A program made the position numbers and the translations under genes. Of a stretch of 64,000 bases of DNA, positions 16,294 to 25,155 are shown piece after piece. The stretch is from Poriferisodalis sp965262965. Lineage in GTDB: Bacteria; Actinomycetota; Acidimicrobiia; Acidimicrobiales; Poriferisodalaceae. Where the stretch lies: NCBI RefSeq assembly GCF_965262965.1, contig NZ_OZ253573.1:1116001-1180000 (forward strand), given 5' to 3'. Position 1 is the stretch's first letter. Each line of letters starts with the position of its first letter. The notes below the pieces were generated by a model. The model searched no databases. It was given only the letters and a program-made list of their open reading frames with translations, and was not told the DNA's origin.

Positions 16294-17594
16294 GGCCGCA
16301 CCCCGGACGCGATCCACTCCTTGCGGCGCGACACCGAGGCCGCGTGCGCCCACAGCCCCTCGGCTTTCGCCAGCTCAGCCACAGCTGGCGCCAGTCGGTC
16401 AAATCCAGCCTCGGAGACCTCGACCACATGCATCCGCTTGATGAAGTCGTCGGTGGTGAGCGCCCCCGCAAAGCGGGCAGTTCCAGCAGTCGGCAGCACG
16501 TGCGACGGCCCGGCCACGTAGTCGCCGACCGACGCCGGCGCCCACGGCCCGACAAACACAGCACCGGCGTGACGGATGTCGCCCAGCAGTTCGTGGGCGC
16601 CGTCGCACATGAGCTGGAGATGTTCAGGTGCAATGAAGTTGGCGACTTCGGCAGCCTGGGCGGGGCCGTCAACGAGGCACACGAACCCGTCGGCATCCAG
16701 AGTCGCGAGGGTCTCATCGCGCCGTGGCGACAGCTCGACAATCTGGCTGATTGCCGCGCAGACAGCGTCCGCGCAGGCGGCATCCCACGTCACGAGCCAG
16801 GCCCGGCCGCCGGGACCGTGCTCGGCCTGCAGCACGACGTCAGTGGCTGCGGCGGCCGGCGGGCACGTCCCGTCGGCGATCACGACAATCTCTGATGGCC
16901 CCGCGAATGCCGACGCAATGCCGACGTCGCCGGCCACAAGCTGCTTGGCGGTGGCGACCCAGGCATTGCCCGGCCCAGCCACGACATCGGCGGGACGGAT
17001 GGTCTCAGTGCCGTACGCCAGCGCCGCGACAGCCTGCACGCCACCGACACGGTGCACCTCAGTGACGCCACAGAGGTGTGCTGCGGCCATCACCGCTGCC
17101 GCCAGGTTGCCGTCCGGACCTGGTGGGGAGCACAGCACGATGTCGTCCACGCCCGCGGCCCGCGCCACGAGCACCGTCATGAGCACCGTGGAGGGATACG
17201 CAGCCAGACCGCCTGGCACGTACACACCGGCACGGTCCACCGGCTGTCTGACCGAGCGGACAGTGACACCATCGCTTTTGTGGACGTGGGCTGTCGCTGC
17301 TTCTGCGACGTGGAACTCCAGAATTCGCCGATGGGCGGTCTCCAAGGCCGAGCGTAAAGCAGACGACAGCGACTCCCAAGCCGCCTCAAGCTCGCTCGCC
17401 GGCACGAGCGTGTCGACCACCTCGACGCCGTCGAAGCTGGCCGTCAGTTCCCGGACAGCCGCGTCGCCGCCCTCTCGGACCCGCGAGATCAGCTTGCGAA
17501 CCGCCTCTGCCGGTACCGCCGCACCCGAATCTGGGCGCGGCAGAAGGTCGGCGAGTTCCCCGCTCTTACCCCGAAGGTCCAGCCGTTTCAGCAC
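16290..17594 (-). CDS. hisD: Histidinol dehydrogenase
   Basis: Oxidises histidinol to histidine in two NAD-dependent steps. It has the conserved VYVPGGLAAYPSTVLM, VVAGPGNAWVATAKQ, IASAFAGPSEIVVIAD and a C-terminal region with zinc-binding residues (AEHGPGG, DDFIKRMHVVE). GTG 17594 gives 434 residues and follows TACCCT by 7 bases, so the operon is probably transcribed from here without a leader. It is the first gene of hisDCBHAF. Confidence 0.96.
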   Translation of the reverse strand: MLKRLDLRGKSGELADLLPRPDSGAAVPAEAVRKLISRVREGGDAAVRELTASFDGVEVVDTLVPASELEAAWESLSSALRSALETAHRRILEFHVAEAATAHVHKSDGVTVRSVRQPVDRAGVYVPGGLAAYPSTVLMTVLVARAAGVDDIVLCSPPGPDGNLAAAVMAAAHLCGVTEVHRVGGVQAVAALAYGTETIRPADVVAGPGNAWVATAKQLVAGDVGIASAFAGPSEIVVIADGTCPPAAAATDVVLQAEHGPGGRAWLVTWDAACADAVCAAISQIVELSPRRDETLATLDADGFVCLVDGPAQAAEVANFIAPEHLQLMCDGAHELLGDIRHAGAVFVGPWAPASVGDYVAGPSHVLPTAGTARFAGALTTDDFIKRMHVVEVSEAGFDRLAPAVAELAKAEGLWAHAASVSRRKEWIASGVRP

Positions 17595-17601
17595 CGTGCC
17601 G

Positions 17602-17607
17602 AGGGTA
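17602..17607 (-). promoter_or_regulatory. -10-like box (TACCCT) of the his operon
   Basis: TACCCT on the minus strand ends 7 bases before GTG 17594. It would drive a leaderless hisD transcript, leaving no room for a leader-peptide attenuator. Confidence 0.4.
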
Positions 17608-17644
17608 CCTGCGCCCCTTTGCACCACTGGGTGCGAGTCGTCGC

Positions 17645-17650
17645 TAGCGT
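17645..17650 (+). promoter_or_regulatory. -10-like box (TAGCGT) for the small ORF
   Basis: TAGCGT ends 7 bases before GTG 17658, again matching the leaderless pattern. It is divergent to the hisD promoter about 40 bases away. Confidence 0.35.
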
Positions 17651-17657
17651 GCCGCGG

Positions 17658-17846
17658 GTGATCAGCGCGGCAGAGCTGTCGTCAATCGAGACCGCTGTCG
17701 GCGAGCTTGGCAACCGCATCTCGCGAGCTGCTGATGAGCTGATGGGAACGCCACACGAAGATGTCGGCGTCGAGCTTTACGAGGTCGAACGATCGCTGCG
17801 CATGGCCCGTCGCCGGCTGACCCAAGCCACGGATTCGCTCCGCTAA
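17658..17846 (+). CDS. Small helical protein of unknown function
   Basis: A 62-residue, strongly helical, Ala/Glu/Arg-rich protein divergent from hisD. The heptad-like spacing in ELSSIETAVGELGNRIS and EVERSLRMARRRL suggests a coiled coil. I do not recognise a family. The GTG start with its TAGCGT box and the hairpin just after the stop support a real transcription unit. Confidence 0.6.
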   Translation: MISAAELSSIETAVGELGNRISRAADELMGTPHEDVGVELYEVERSLRMARRRLTQATDSLR

Positions 17847-17847
17847 G

Positions 17848-17868
17848 CGGAATCAGCCCTCGATTCCG
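17848..17868. terminator. Hairpin between convergent genes
   Basis: CGGAATC and GATTCCG form a perfect 7-bp stem with a 7-base loop, 1 base after the stop of the small gene and just beyond the end of the CitE-like gene. It lacks a long T-run, so it is a weak or bidirectional terminator candidate. Confidence 0.45.
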
Positions 17869-17877
17869 TTGTCGAGC

Positions 17878-18792
17878 TCAGGCACATCGTTCGAGCAACT
17901 CCGCTGTCTGGACGATCTTGCGAGCCCGAGTGAGGTGGGGCACATCAACCATCTGGCCCTTGTGCGCAAACGCCATCAGCCCAGCGGCTTCTGCTTCGAC
18001 GAATGCCTCGAGCAGCTCTTTCGCGTCGGCGACCTCGTCCGCACTCGGAGTGAAGGCAGTGTTCACTATGTCGATCTGATCGGGATGGATCGTGATCTTG
18101 CCGGTGTAGCCCATCGCCGCTGAAGTGGCGCACTCGGCGGCCAGACCCTCCCCGTCCCGAAAGTCCACGTACACCGTGTCGAGAGGCTGCTTGCCCCACG
18201 CCGTGGCTCCCACCAGGCACATGACCCGGGCGTATTCGAACACTGGGAGGTAGGCGCCTGACGCATCCCTGTTGGCCTTCGAACCCATCGCGGCCGACAG
18301 GTCCTCGGCCCCCCACGTCAACGCATCGACGCGGTCATGACGGGCCAGCTCGCCGATGTTGAGCAGCCCCTGCGGTGTCTCGGTGCCCAGCACCAGCAGC
18401 GCCACACCGCCCGGGCGGTGTCCATGCTCAAGCTCCCAGCGGGCGATCATGCCGTCGAGATGCGCTACCTCCGCTGCGTTGTTCACCTTCGGCACCAGGT
18501 AGGCGTCGGGCGGAGCAACCATCGTGGCCTCGACATCGGCGGCGCACCACGGACTGTCCAGCGGATTGATCCGAACCACTCGCTCTTTGGCGCCGAAGTC
18601 GACATCGGCCAGCCACCCCGCCACCGTGGCGCGGGCACTGTCCTTGTTGTCCGGAATCACGGCGTCCTCGAGGTCGAGGACCAGGCCGTCGGCGGCAGTG
18701 GCGAGCGACTTGGTGAGCAAGCGCTCGTTGGCGCCCGGCACAAAGTGAGACGACCGCCGGATTGTCGTACCCGTCGTGTCTGGCTGGGTCAT
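17878..18792 (-). CDS. HpcH/HpaI (CitE-like) CoA-ester lyase
   Basis: A 304-residue TIM-barrel protein of the citrate lyase beta-like family, which cleaves or hydrolyses acyl-CoA esters such as malyl- or citramalyl-CoA. Key parts are HFVPGANERLL, DGLVLDLEDAVIPDNK with the metal-binding acids, VVRINPLDSPW, a central LLVLGTETPQGL, and GKITIHPDQIDIVN. A GGGGAGA ribosome site precedes the ATG. It stands alone, so the actual substrate is uncertain. Confidence 0.85.
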   Translation of the reverse strand: MTQPDTTGTTIRRSSHFVPGANERLLTKSLATAADGLVLDLEDAVIPDNKDSARATVAGWLADVDFGAKERVVRINPLDSPWCAADVEATMVAPPDAYLVPKVNNAAEVAHLDGMIARWELEHGHRPGGVALLVLGTETPQGLLNIGELARHDRVDALTWGAEDLSAAMGSKANRDASGAYLPVFEYARVMCLVGATAWGKQPLDTVYVDFRDGEGLAAECATSAAMGYTGKITIHPDQIDIVNTAFTPSADEVADAKELLEAFVEAEAAGLMAFAHKGQMVDVPHLTRARKIVQTAELLERCA

Positions 18793-18855
18793 GGGTGAAG
18801 GTCTCCCCGTTGGTGCATCGTGAACGACGGCATGCCCGTACCGCTCGTCGTCCGA

Positions 18856-19497
18856 TCAGGCCGCGAACGCGCTCGGGCAGAAGTCGTTCAGCACGCAGTC
18901 GTCGCAGGCCGGCTTGCGTGATGCGCAGACCCGACGGCCGTGCAGGATGAGCCGCAGGCTGAAGTCGCCTCGCTCGTACTGCGGGATCATCGGGTTGAGG
19001 GCCAGCTCCACCCTGACCGGGTCTTGTTCTTCTGTGATGCCCAGCCGCCGGACCAACCGACCGACATGGGTGTCCACCGGCAGTCCGGGCAGGTCAAAGG
19101 CCACCGAACGGATGACGTTCGCGGTCTTGCGGCCCACGCCTGGAAGCTTGACGAGGTCCGCGAGCTGCGTCGGCACTTCGCCGCCGTGGTCCGCGAGGAG
19201 CTGGCGGGCCATCCCTTGCAGATTCCGAGCCTTGTTGCGAAAGAAGCCAGTGGGATGGACGATTTCCTCGATTTCCGCGAGATCGCCCGAAGCCAAGGCC
19301 TCGGCGTCGGGAAACCGAGCGAACAACCCCGGCACCGTGGCATTGACACGGACGTCGGTGCATTGCGCCGACAGGATCGTGGCAACCAGCAGCTCGAAGG
19401 GGTTGCGATGCACCAGCTCGCAGACCGCTTCGTATTCGTCCTTGAGCCGCTCATGGGTCCGCTGGGCGCGGCCCTTCGGCGATCTCGGCTTGGCCAT
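18856..19497 (-). CDS. nth: Endonuclease III (DNA glycosylase/AP lyase)
   Basis: Removes oxidised pyrimidines and nicks AP sites. The 213 residues show the helix-hairpin-helix with catalytic Lys (LPGVGRKTANVI), the catalytic Asp in LPVDTHVGRL, and a C-terminal [4Fe-4S] loop with the spacing C-x6-C-x2-C-x5-C. It follows rlmN by 16 bases and is probably co-transcribed with it. Confidence 0.96.
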   Translation of the reverse strand: MAKPRSPKGRAQRTHERLKDEYEAVCELVHRNPFELLVATILSAQCTDVRVNATVPGLFARFPDAEALASGDLAEIEEIVHPTGFFRNKARNLQGMARQLLADHGGEVPTQLADLVKLPGVGRKTANVIRSVAFDLPGLPVDTHVGRLVRRLGITEEQDPVRVELALNPMIPQYERGDFSLRLILHGRRVCASRKPACDDCVLNDFCPSAFAA

Positions 19498-19513
19498 GAC
19501 CTGTGTTTAGCGC

Positions 19514-20611
19514 TCAGCGAGACTGAACGCGCGGTGATGCGCGGCGTCGGGTGCGGCCGATCGCAACCTGTTTGTCTGCGCGGAGCTGGCCGCACGCGGC
19601 ATCGATCGAGGTGCCACGGTTGGCGCGGATGGTGGCGTTCACGCCATGCGACGCCAGCTCTGCAGCGAATCGCTCGATCGTCGACTGCGGCGAGGGCTCG
19701 TGGCCATAGCCCGGTGTCGGATTCAGCGGGATCAAATTCACGTGCGCCGCCAGCGGCCGTGCGTATGCAGCCAGCTCAGCAACATCGCGGTCGCTGTCGT
19801 TGACGCCGCCGATCATGGCCCACTCCAAGCTGATGCGCCGCCGCTTGGCGCGGCGGTACTCGGCAAGGCATTTCGCGAGTTCGCGGAGCGGATAGGTGCG
19901 GTTGATCGGCGCGATGCGGTCTCGCATGCGGTCGTTCGCCGCATGCAGCGAGACCGCCAGGTTCACCGGCAAGTCGGCCGCTGTCAAACGAGCGATGCCG
20001 GGCACGAGGCCGACCGTCGAGATCGTGATGTGCCGCGCGCCGATGCCCATGTCGCCATGAAAGCGCTCGACGGCGGACCACACCGCGTCGTAGTTCGCCA
20101 TCGGCTCGCCCATTCCCATGAACACGATGTTCAGCGCGCCGCTGCTGCGGCTCGTGGCGGCCGAAGGGTGTTGCAATGTCGCCAGTACCTGCTCGACAAT
20201 CTCGCCCACACTCAGGTTGCGGTCGAATCCGATCTGTCCGCTCGCGCAGAAGCTGCAGCCCATGGCACAGCCCGCCTGGCTGCTGATGCACAGTGTCGTG
20301 CGGTTGCGGTAGCGCATCAGCACGGACTCCACGAGATGCCCGTCGCGCAGCGACCACAGCTGCTTGACAGTCGATCCGCGGTCCGCGGACTGCGTTCGCA
20401 CGAGCCCGAGCGCCGGCGGCAGCAGATCTGCGATGGCACTGCGCAGGGCTTTGGAAACGTTGGTGATCTCGTCCAAGGGCCGCCGTTGCCGGTACAGCCC
20501 CTCCCACACCTGATCCAAGCGATAGGAGGGCTCGCCGTCGAGCAGCTCCCCCAACTCAGTCCGGCTGAGATCCGCCAGGCATGGATCGTCTGCGGGGCGC
20601 TGGGAGGCCAT
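19514..20611 (-). CDS. rlmN: 23S rRNA/tRNA adenine-C2 methyltransferase RlmN
   Basis: A radical SAM enzyme that methylates A2503 of 23S rRNA. It contains the cluster motif CAMGCSFC preceded by ISSQAG, the MGMGEPMANYD motif, and the C-terminal methyl-accepting Cys in DAACGQL. ATG 20611 gives 365 residues. An in-frame ATG 18 bases upstream is also possible. A basic tail follows the last conserved motif. Confidence 0.96.
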   Translation of the reverse strand: MASQRPADDPCLADLSRTELGELLDGEPSYRLDQVWEGLYRQRRPLDEITNVSKALRSAIADLLPPALGLVRTQSADRGSTVKQLWSLRDGHLVESVLMRYRNRTTLCISSQAGCAMGCSFCASGQIGFDRNLSVGEIVEQVLATLQHPSAATSRSSGALNIVFMGMGEPMANYDAVWSAVERFHGDMGIGARHITISTVGLVPGIARLTAADLPVNLAVSLHAANDRMRDRIAPINRTYPLRELAKCLAEYRRAKRRRISLEWAMIGGVNDSDRDVAELAAYARPLAAHVNLIPLNPTPGYGHEPSPQSTIERFAAELASHGVNATIRANRGTSIDAACGQLRADKQVAIGRTRRRASPRVQSR

Positions 20612-20666
20612 CAACGGTGAGCCTCGCATCGGCAGCTCATCGCCGTGCGCTGTGACGTTGCAGGGG

Positions 20667-21488
20667 TCACTGCCGGCCTGTGCTTGACCAACAGAGCGGG
20701 CCGGCGCCAGTGAACAGCCGCCGGATCACCGCAACCTCAAGCCCGAGATCGCGATACAGCGTGACGGCGGGTGTGTTGTCGGCGTCGACGTAGAGCATCC
20801 CGCGAGTCAGTCCGACATCAGTGAGGTGCTCGTACCCCGCCAACGTGAGCGCCCGGCCGAGTCCGCGGCCGTGGTACTTGGGGTCCACGGCGATCACATA
20901 CACCTCGCCGGCGGCCGGGTCCTCGTCGACGTGCACCTTCGTCCAGCAGTACGCAGCGATCTCGCCGTCGATGTCGTAGACGCGGAAGCCGTCAGCGTCG
21001 AACCAAGGCTCGGCCGCCCGTTCGGCGACCTGTGCCAGCGTCCATCCGCCCTGCTCGCGGTGCCATGAAAAAGCGCGGTTGTTGACTTCGACCCAAGCGG
21101 CTTCGTCTTGGCCCACGACGAATGAGCGCGTCTCGATACCGCTTGCCTGGTCCATGGGCAGCGCCCGCTCCATCCGGTAGAGGTCTCGTTCGAACGCCAG
21201 CCCCGCCGCGGCCAGCTCGCGTCCGAGGGTGGTCTGGCTGGGCGACAACTCGCCTGCTGCGTCCTCGCCGTGGTCTGGATGGTCGATCCACACCGCCACC
21301 GGGCCGCTGAGCTGTCGAAGCTGTTGCCGCAGCGCCTCGCTCAAGGTTCCCGGCGCCCACCCGGACGCGTCTGCCTCAACGACGGCGCCGTGCTGGTCGG
21401 CGCCGATCGACATCACGGGTTCGGCACTCACCGCAGCGAGGCTAACGCTGGGGTCCGGGCTCGTCGCTGGGCCCGCTCGCTGCGTCAT
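20667..21488 (-). CDS. mshD: Mycothiol synthase (MshD)
   Basis: A GNAT acetyltransferase that adds the acetyl group in the last step of mycothiol synthesis, so it points to an actinobacterium. The C-terminal domain is well conserved: EVNNRAFSWHREQGGW, EVYVIAVDPKYHGRGLGRAL for acetyl-CoA binding, and LYVDADNTPAVTLY. At 273 residues it is shorter than the usual 290-310. The missing part is the first half of the N-terminal, catalytically weak GNAT domain. Confidence 0.88.
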   Translation of the reverse strand: MTQRAGPATSPDPSVSLAAVSAEPVMSIGADQHGAVVEADASGWAPGTLSEALRQQLRQLSGPVAVWIDHPDHGEDAAGELSPSQTTLGRELAAAGLAFERDLYRMERALPMDQASGIETRSFVVGQDEAAWVEVNNRAFSWHREQGGWTLAQVAERAAEPWFDADGFRVYDIDGEIAAYCWTKVHVDEDPAAGEVYVIAVDPKYHGRGLGRALTLAGYEHLTDVGLTRGMLYVDADNTPAVTLYRDLGLEVAVIRRLFTGAGPLCWSSTGRQ

Positions 21489-21592
21489 TGGCGCGCTACT
21501 CGCTGTGCCGTTGCTGCGCTACGCACAGGGTCCATGCAGCGCTACGCGCAGGGCAACAGTGGATCGGCGATCTGGGGTGCCACACTTGCGCG

Positions 21593-22024
21593 GTGAATCA
21601 GATGCGCTGGCTGAATCGCAGCCAGCCCCAGACGCTCTACAGCTCTGTCCTGCTGTGCTACTTCTCGGCCGGATTCCTGCTGTTCGGATCCGGTATCGAC
21701 TATCAGCTGACGCTCGACATCGTCGGCTTGTTTGCCAGCGATAGCACCGCTGAGGACCTCGGTGATGCCTTGGTGCCGATCGTCGTGACGCTGCTGCTCG
21801 GCGGCGCCTTTGCCGCCGGAGGTCTGGGAACGGCTAACGAACGTCGCTGGGGACATCGACTGTGCGCGGCTGCGGCCGTCTACTCGACGCTCGCGACGCT
21901 GTGGTGGACGGCCCGAACGCAATTTGGACTGGGGATCCTGATGCGGCTGATGTTCGACGTGCTGCTGCTGGTGCTCATCTTCCATCCCCTCAGTCGCAAC
22001 CATCGGCGCATCTGGTTCCAATGA
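21593..22024 (+). CDS. Small integral membrane protein
   Basis: A 143-residue protein with about four hydrophobic segments (YSSVLLCYFSAGFLLFG, VPIVVTLLLGGAFAAGG, CAAAAVYSTLATLWW and LMFDVLLLVLIFHPL) and a basic C-terminus. No family is recognised. GTG 21593 is chosen because upstream codons look like noise and CACACT lies just before it. Its stop overlaps the menG start as ATGA, which ties it to menaquinone synthesis by operon only. Confidence 0.7.
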   Translation: MNQMRWLNRSQPQTLYSSVLLCYFSAGFLLFGSGIDYQLTLDIVGLFASDSTAEDLGDALVPIVVTLLLGGAFAAGGLGTANERRWGHRLCAAAAVYSTLATLWWTARTQFGLGILMRLMFDVLLLVLIFHPLSRNHRRIWFQ

Positions 22025-22719
22025 ATCCGCCCGAGGCCGGGCTGCCCGAGCCCGAGCACAAGGCGCTAGCCGTCGAAGCGATGTTCGACGAGATTGCGCC
22101 GCGCTACGACCTGCTCAACCGGCTGTTGACGTTTCGGCTGGACACTCGCTGGCGCCGCCGCGCTGTGTCGGCGCTCGGTCTGCAACCCGGAGAACTCGTG
22201 GTCGATCTGGCCTGCGGGACTGGCGATCTCTGCAACGAGCTGCAGAAATCTCGCCTTCGGGCGGTCGGCGTCGACTTCAGTGCCGGCATGCTGGCCGCCA
22301 CCACCACACAAGCGCCGTTGCTGCGCTCCGACGCTCTGAGACTGGGCGTGCGCGACCGGACGTTCGACGGGGCGACCTGCGGTTTCGCCCTGCGCAACTT
22401 CGCCGACCTTGCAGCCGTGTTTGCGGAGCTGGCTCGCATCCTGCGTCCAGGAGGGCGCATGGCGCTACTCGAAGTCGCAGAGCCCGGCAACCCGCTGCTG
22501 CGTGCCGGCCACAGCGTGTACTTCGGCAAAGTCGTGCCTGCCGTCGGCAGCCTGCTCTCCAGTCGAGACGCGTATCGCTACTTGCCGAAGTCAGTCGCGT
22601 ACTTGCCGCCCGCGCCGGAATTGCTCGCTCAGATCGCCGAAGCAGGGTTTCGCGACGTGGATCGGGAACTGCTGAGCGGGGGCATCTCGCAGCTCATCAC
22701 CGCCACCCGCTCCCGCTGA
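22021..22719 (+). CDS. menG: Demethylmenaquinone methyltransferase
   Basis: An SAM-dependent methyltransferase for the last step of menaquinone synthesis (UbiE/MenG family). The 232 residues show VEAMFDEIAPRYDLLNRLLT, the SAM-binding DLACGTGDL, and later GFALRNF and ILRPGGRMALLEVAEPGNP. ATG 22021 overlaps the membrane-protein stop by 4 bases. menA nearby makes a menaquinone rather than ubiquinone role likely. Confidence 0.94.
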   Translation: MNPPEAGLPEPEHKALAVEAMFDEIAPRYDLLNRLLTFRLDTRWRRRAVSALGLQPGELVVDLACGTGDLCNELQKSRLRAVGVDFSAGMLAATTTQAPLLRSDALRLGVRDRTFDGATCGFALRNFADLAAVFAELARILRPGGRMALLEVAEPGNPLLRAGHSVYFGKVVPAVGSLLSSRDAYRYLPKSVAYLPPAPELLAQIAEAGFRDVDRELLSGGISQLITATRSR

Positions 22720-22742
22720 ATCTCACGGCTGGTTGATACCGC

Positions 22743-23270
22743 TCAGCCCGCAGGCGGATTCGGCGGATTCTTTGCCAGATCGTCGACAACGTGCGCGCTC
22801 GCGATGGCCATGAGGGAGGACGGCGGGCACAGGATCTTGCAGTCGCGCGACCCGCCGCCCACGATCACCTGCTCGCAGGCCATCACCCGGCTGTCGATCC
22901 AAACTGGCAGATCGCTGGGCAGTCCGAAGGGCGTCACACCGCCGATCATCATGCCGGTGCGCTCGATCGTCTCGTCCGCGTCGGCAAACGATGCCTTTCG
23001 GGTTCCAAGCCGTCGTCGCACGACGCCGTTCACGTCGAGCCGCGTCGTGGCCAGCACCAAGCAGCACGCCATCGGCCGATCCGCCGATTTGCCGACCACG
23101 CAGATCGCGTTCGCGGAAGCGTCCATCGAGAATCCGTACCGCTCGCAGAATTGTGCCGTGTCGGCAAGATCCGGATCGCACTCCACGATCTCGTACGCGA
23201 CGCCCAGCGCCGCGAGGTGTTCCAGCACTGCGGTGGAAGTCACTGAGTCACCGTCGTTCGCCACGCTCAT
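22743..23270 (-). CDS. YbaK/ProX-type aminoacyl-tRNA deacylase
   Basis: A 175-residue member of the YbaK/EbsC editing-domain family, which hydrolyses mischarged aminoacyl-tRNAs in trans. The fold is marked by the Lys in ICVVGKSADRP, VVRRRLGTRKASFAD, MMIGGVTPFGLPSDLPVWID and a late GGGSRDCKI. GGGGAGC precedes the ATG. The gene lies 23 bases after menA, in the same direction. Which mischarged tRNA it clears is not visible. Confidence 0.85.
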   Translation of the reverse strand: MSVANDGDSVTSTAVLEHLAALGVAYEIVECDPDLADTAQFCERYGFSMDASANAICVVGKSADRPMACCLVLATTRLDVNGVVRRRLGTRKASFADADETIERTGMMIGGVTPFGLPSDLPVWIDSRVMACEQVIVGGGSRDCKILCPPSSLMAIASAHVVDDLAKNPPNPPAG

Positions 23271-23292
23271 TGCTCCCCAATCGATCGCATGC

Positions 23293-24180
23293 TCACGTCC
23301 CGAGCAAGAAGCCGACCGTCAGCAACGCGCCCAGGACGAGCTGAAGCCGGCCGGTGCCGGCCAGCACCGGCAGCAGCGCCCGACCGCGGGCGCCGCGCAG
23401 CACTGCTCGTACCGGCGCCAGCGCGGCCACTGCGCCCAACAGTCCGACGAATGCCCAGGGCCGCAAGAGCCACAGGTACAGCGGTGAGAACACGGCAATG
23501 GCCACGACGGCGGCATACAGCACGCGGGTCGGCGCGTCCCCCATCCGTACTGCCAGCGTGCGCTTGCCGGCTCGCTCGTCGCGCGGCAGGTCCCGAAGAT
23601 TGTTCGAGATCAGCAACGCCACCGAGCCCAACCCGACCGGCACTGACGCCGCGACGCCCAATATCGACAGCTGCGCGTCCTGCACGAATGCAGAGCCGGC
23701 CGTCGCGACCACGCCAAAGAACACAAACACGAACAGCTCACCGAGTCCCCGGTATCCGTAGGGACTGCGGCCGCCCGTGTAGTACCAGGCCGCGAGTATC
23801 GAGGCCCCGCCAGCCACGATGAGCCACCACGACACGGCCGCCGCGACGACGATCCCGACCCCAGCGGCGACGCCGAACGACGCGAACGCTGCGGCCCGCA
23901 CGGCCACCGGCGACGCCGCGCCCGATGCCACCAGCCTCGCCGGCCCGACCCGGTCCGCATCGGTGCCGCGCACGCCGTCGCTGTAGTCGTTCGCGTAGTT
24001 GACGGCGATCTGAATGAACAGCGACACCACGAGCGCGCACCCAGCGCGCCACCACACGACGCCATCGCCGACAGCGGCATCCGAAGCCGCCGTCCCGACG
24101 AACACCGGCACGAGCGAGGCCGGCCACGTGCGCGGTCTCGCTCCCGCGATCCACATCCGGAGACCAGCGCTTGCTGCCAT
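23293..24180 (-). CDS. menA: 1,4-dihydroxy-2-naphthoate polyprenyltransferase
   Basis: A UbiA-family membrane enzyme that attaches the polyprenyl tail in menaquinone synthesis. The 295 residues have about eight transmembrane segments, the first Asp-rich motif in NYANDYSDGVRGTDADR, and the second in DLPRDERAGKRTLAVRMGD. The start lies 5 bases after the stop of the thioesterase remnant, so they share a transcript. Confidence 0.95.
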   Translation of the reverse strand: MAASAGLRMWIAGARPRTWPASLVPVFVGTAASDAAVGDGVVWWRAGCALVVSLFIQIAVNYANDYSDGVRGTDADRVGPARLVASGAASPVAVRAAAFASFGVAAGVGIVVAAAVSWWLIVAGGASILAAWYYTGGRSPYGYRGLGELFVFVFFGVVATAGSAFVQDAQLSILGVAASVPVGLGSVALLISNNLRDLPRDERAGKRTLAVRMGDAPTRVLYAAVVAIAVFSPLYLWLLRPWAFVGLLGAVAALAPVRAVLRGARGRALLPVLAGTGRLQLVLGALLTVGFLLGT

Positions 24181-24185
24181 GGCGC

Positions 24186-25045
24186 CTACTCAGCCAGCGA
24201 GCCCAGCGGCCCGGTGATGCGAGTGATCGCGAATGACTGGTTTCCCGTCGCAAGCAGCTCACCCGACTCGGCGAAGATGCGAACGATGCCCTGACCGACC
24301 GCGTTGTGCACGGCGTCGGACTCGATGTCCAGCAAGACCCACTCGCTGTCGGCCTCTCCGGCGATGCGCACGGTGTTATCGAGGCTCGAACCCCGAAAGC
24401 CTGCGTCGAGGCTCACTCGCATGCCGCTCGGCAGCAGGTCAGCCAGAGCAGTCAGGCCCGGCCCGGTCGATGCCAGCGTGCCCGAGAGCCGTGACCAGTA
24501 CCGGACGTGGCGGTCTCCCGGCTGCTGTCCTACCAGGCGAACATCAGCGTGGTCAGTGAACGAGTGACCTACGAGCGACGTGTTGTCACGCCGCTCGCAC
24601 TCCAGAGGCGGCGGCACCTCGGGCGCAGCGACCCACGTCTGATCGATGCCGAGTTGCCGGCCGCCGAGCGAAACGAGCGCTCGCAGGATGACGCGCCCGT
24701 CGGCGGCGTCTGTGATCTCCGCCGAGGCCTGCGTCATGCGGTTGCCGCTTGCCCCGATGTCCAGAGTGATCGCCGCGCAACTTCCCTCGGACAGGCGAGC
24801 CAGATATTGAGCAGACGCGCTGCCATGGGACGGCCCGTCACCGTCTCGAGTGCTGCGACCGCAGCCGCCAAGCCGCAACCGCCATGCAAGGTTCCGGTCG
24901 CACCGGCCACATCGAACGTCACCGGCATCAGCCAGCGCAATTCGTCTTCGGTGGGGCGCAGACCCAAGAAGTCAGTGATCTCGCCGAGGTGCGGGTCCTG
25001 CGGCGCCGCGTCACTGGTCGAGGCTCCGTTCGTCACAGATTCCAA
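24186..25045 (-). pseudogene. Acyl-CoA thioesterase-like gene split by a frameshift
   Basis: Two overlapping frames together give a double-hot-dog thioesterase of about 285 residues. The first frame carries LHGGCGLAAAVAALETVTGRP. The second resumes with ASAQYLARLSEG and continues to the end (TSLVGHSFTDHADVR, VSLDAGFRGSSLDNTVRI, LLDIESDAVHNAVGQG). Family proteins read through this junction without a break, so about one base has been lost or gained near 24818-24823. It could be a true mutation or a sequencing error. The start is TTG 25045 or GTG 25036. Confidence 0.75.
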
Positions 25046-25155
25046 AAGCTAGGCGGCGGACGACGCAGTCGTGCTGTACGTCAGGCTCGCGCACGCCTGT
25101 GCAGTGAGGCTGTGCAACGTCGCGTCTGCGCGGAAGCTGTGCTGTGATCTGCCGG

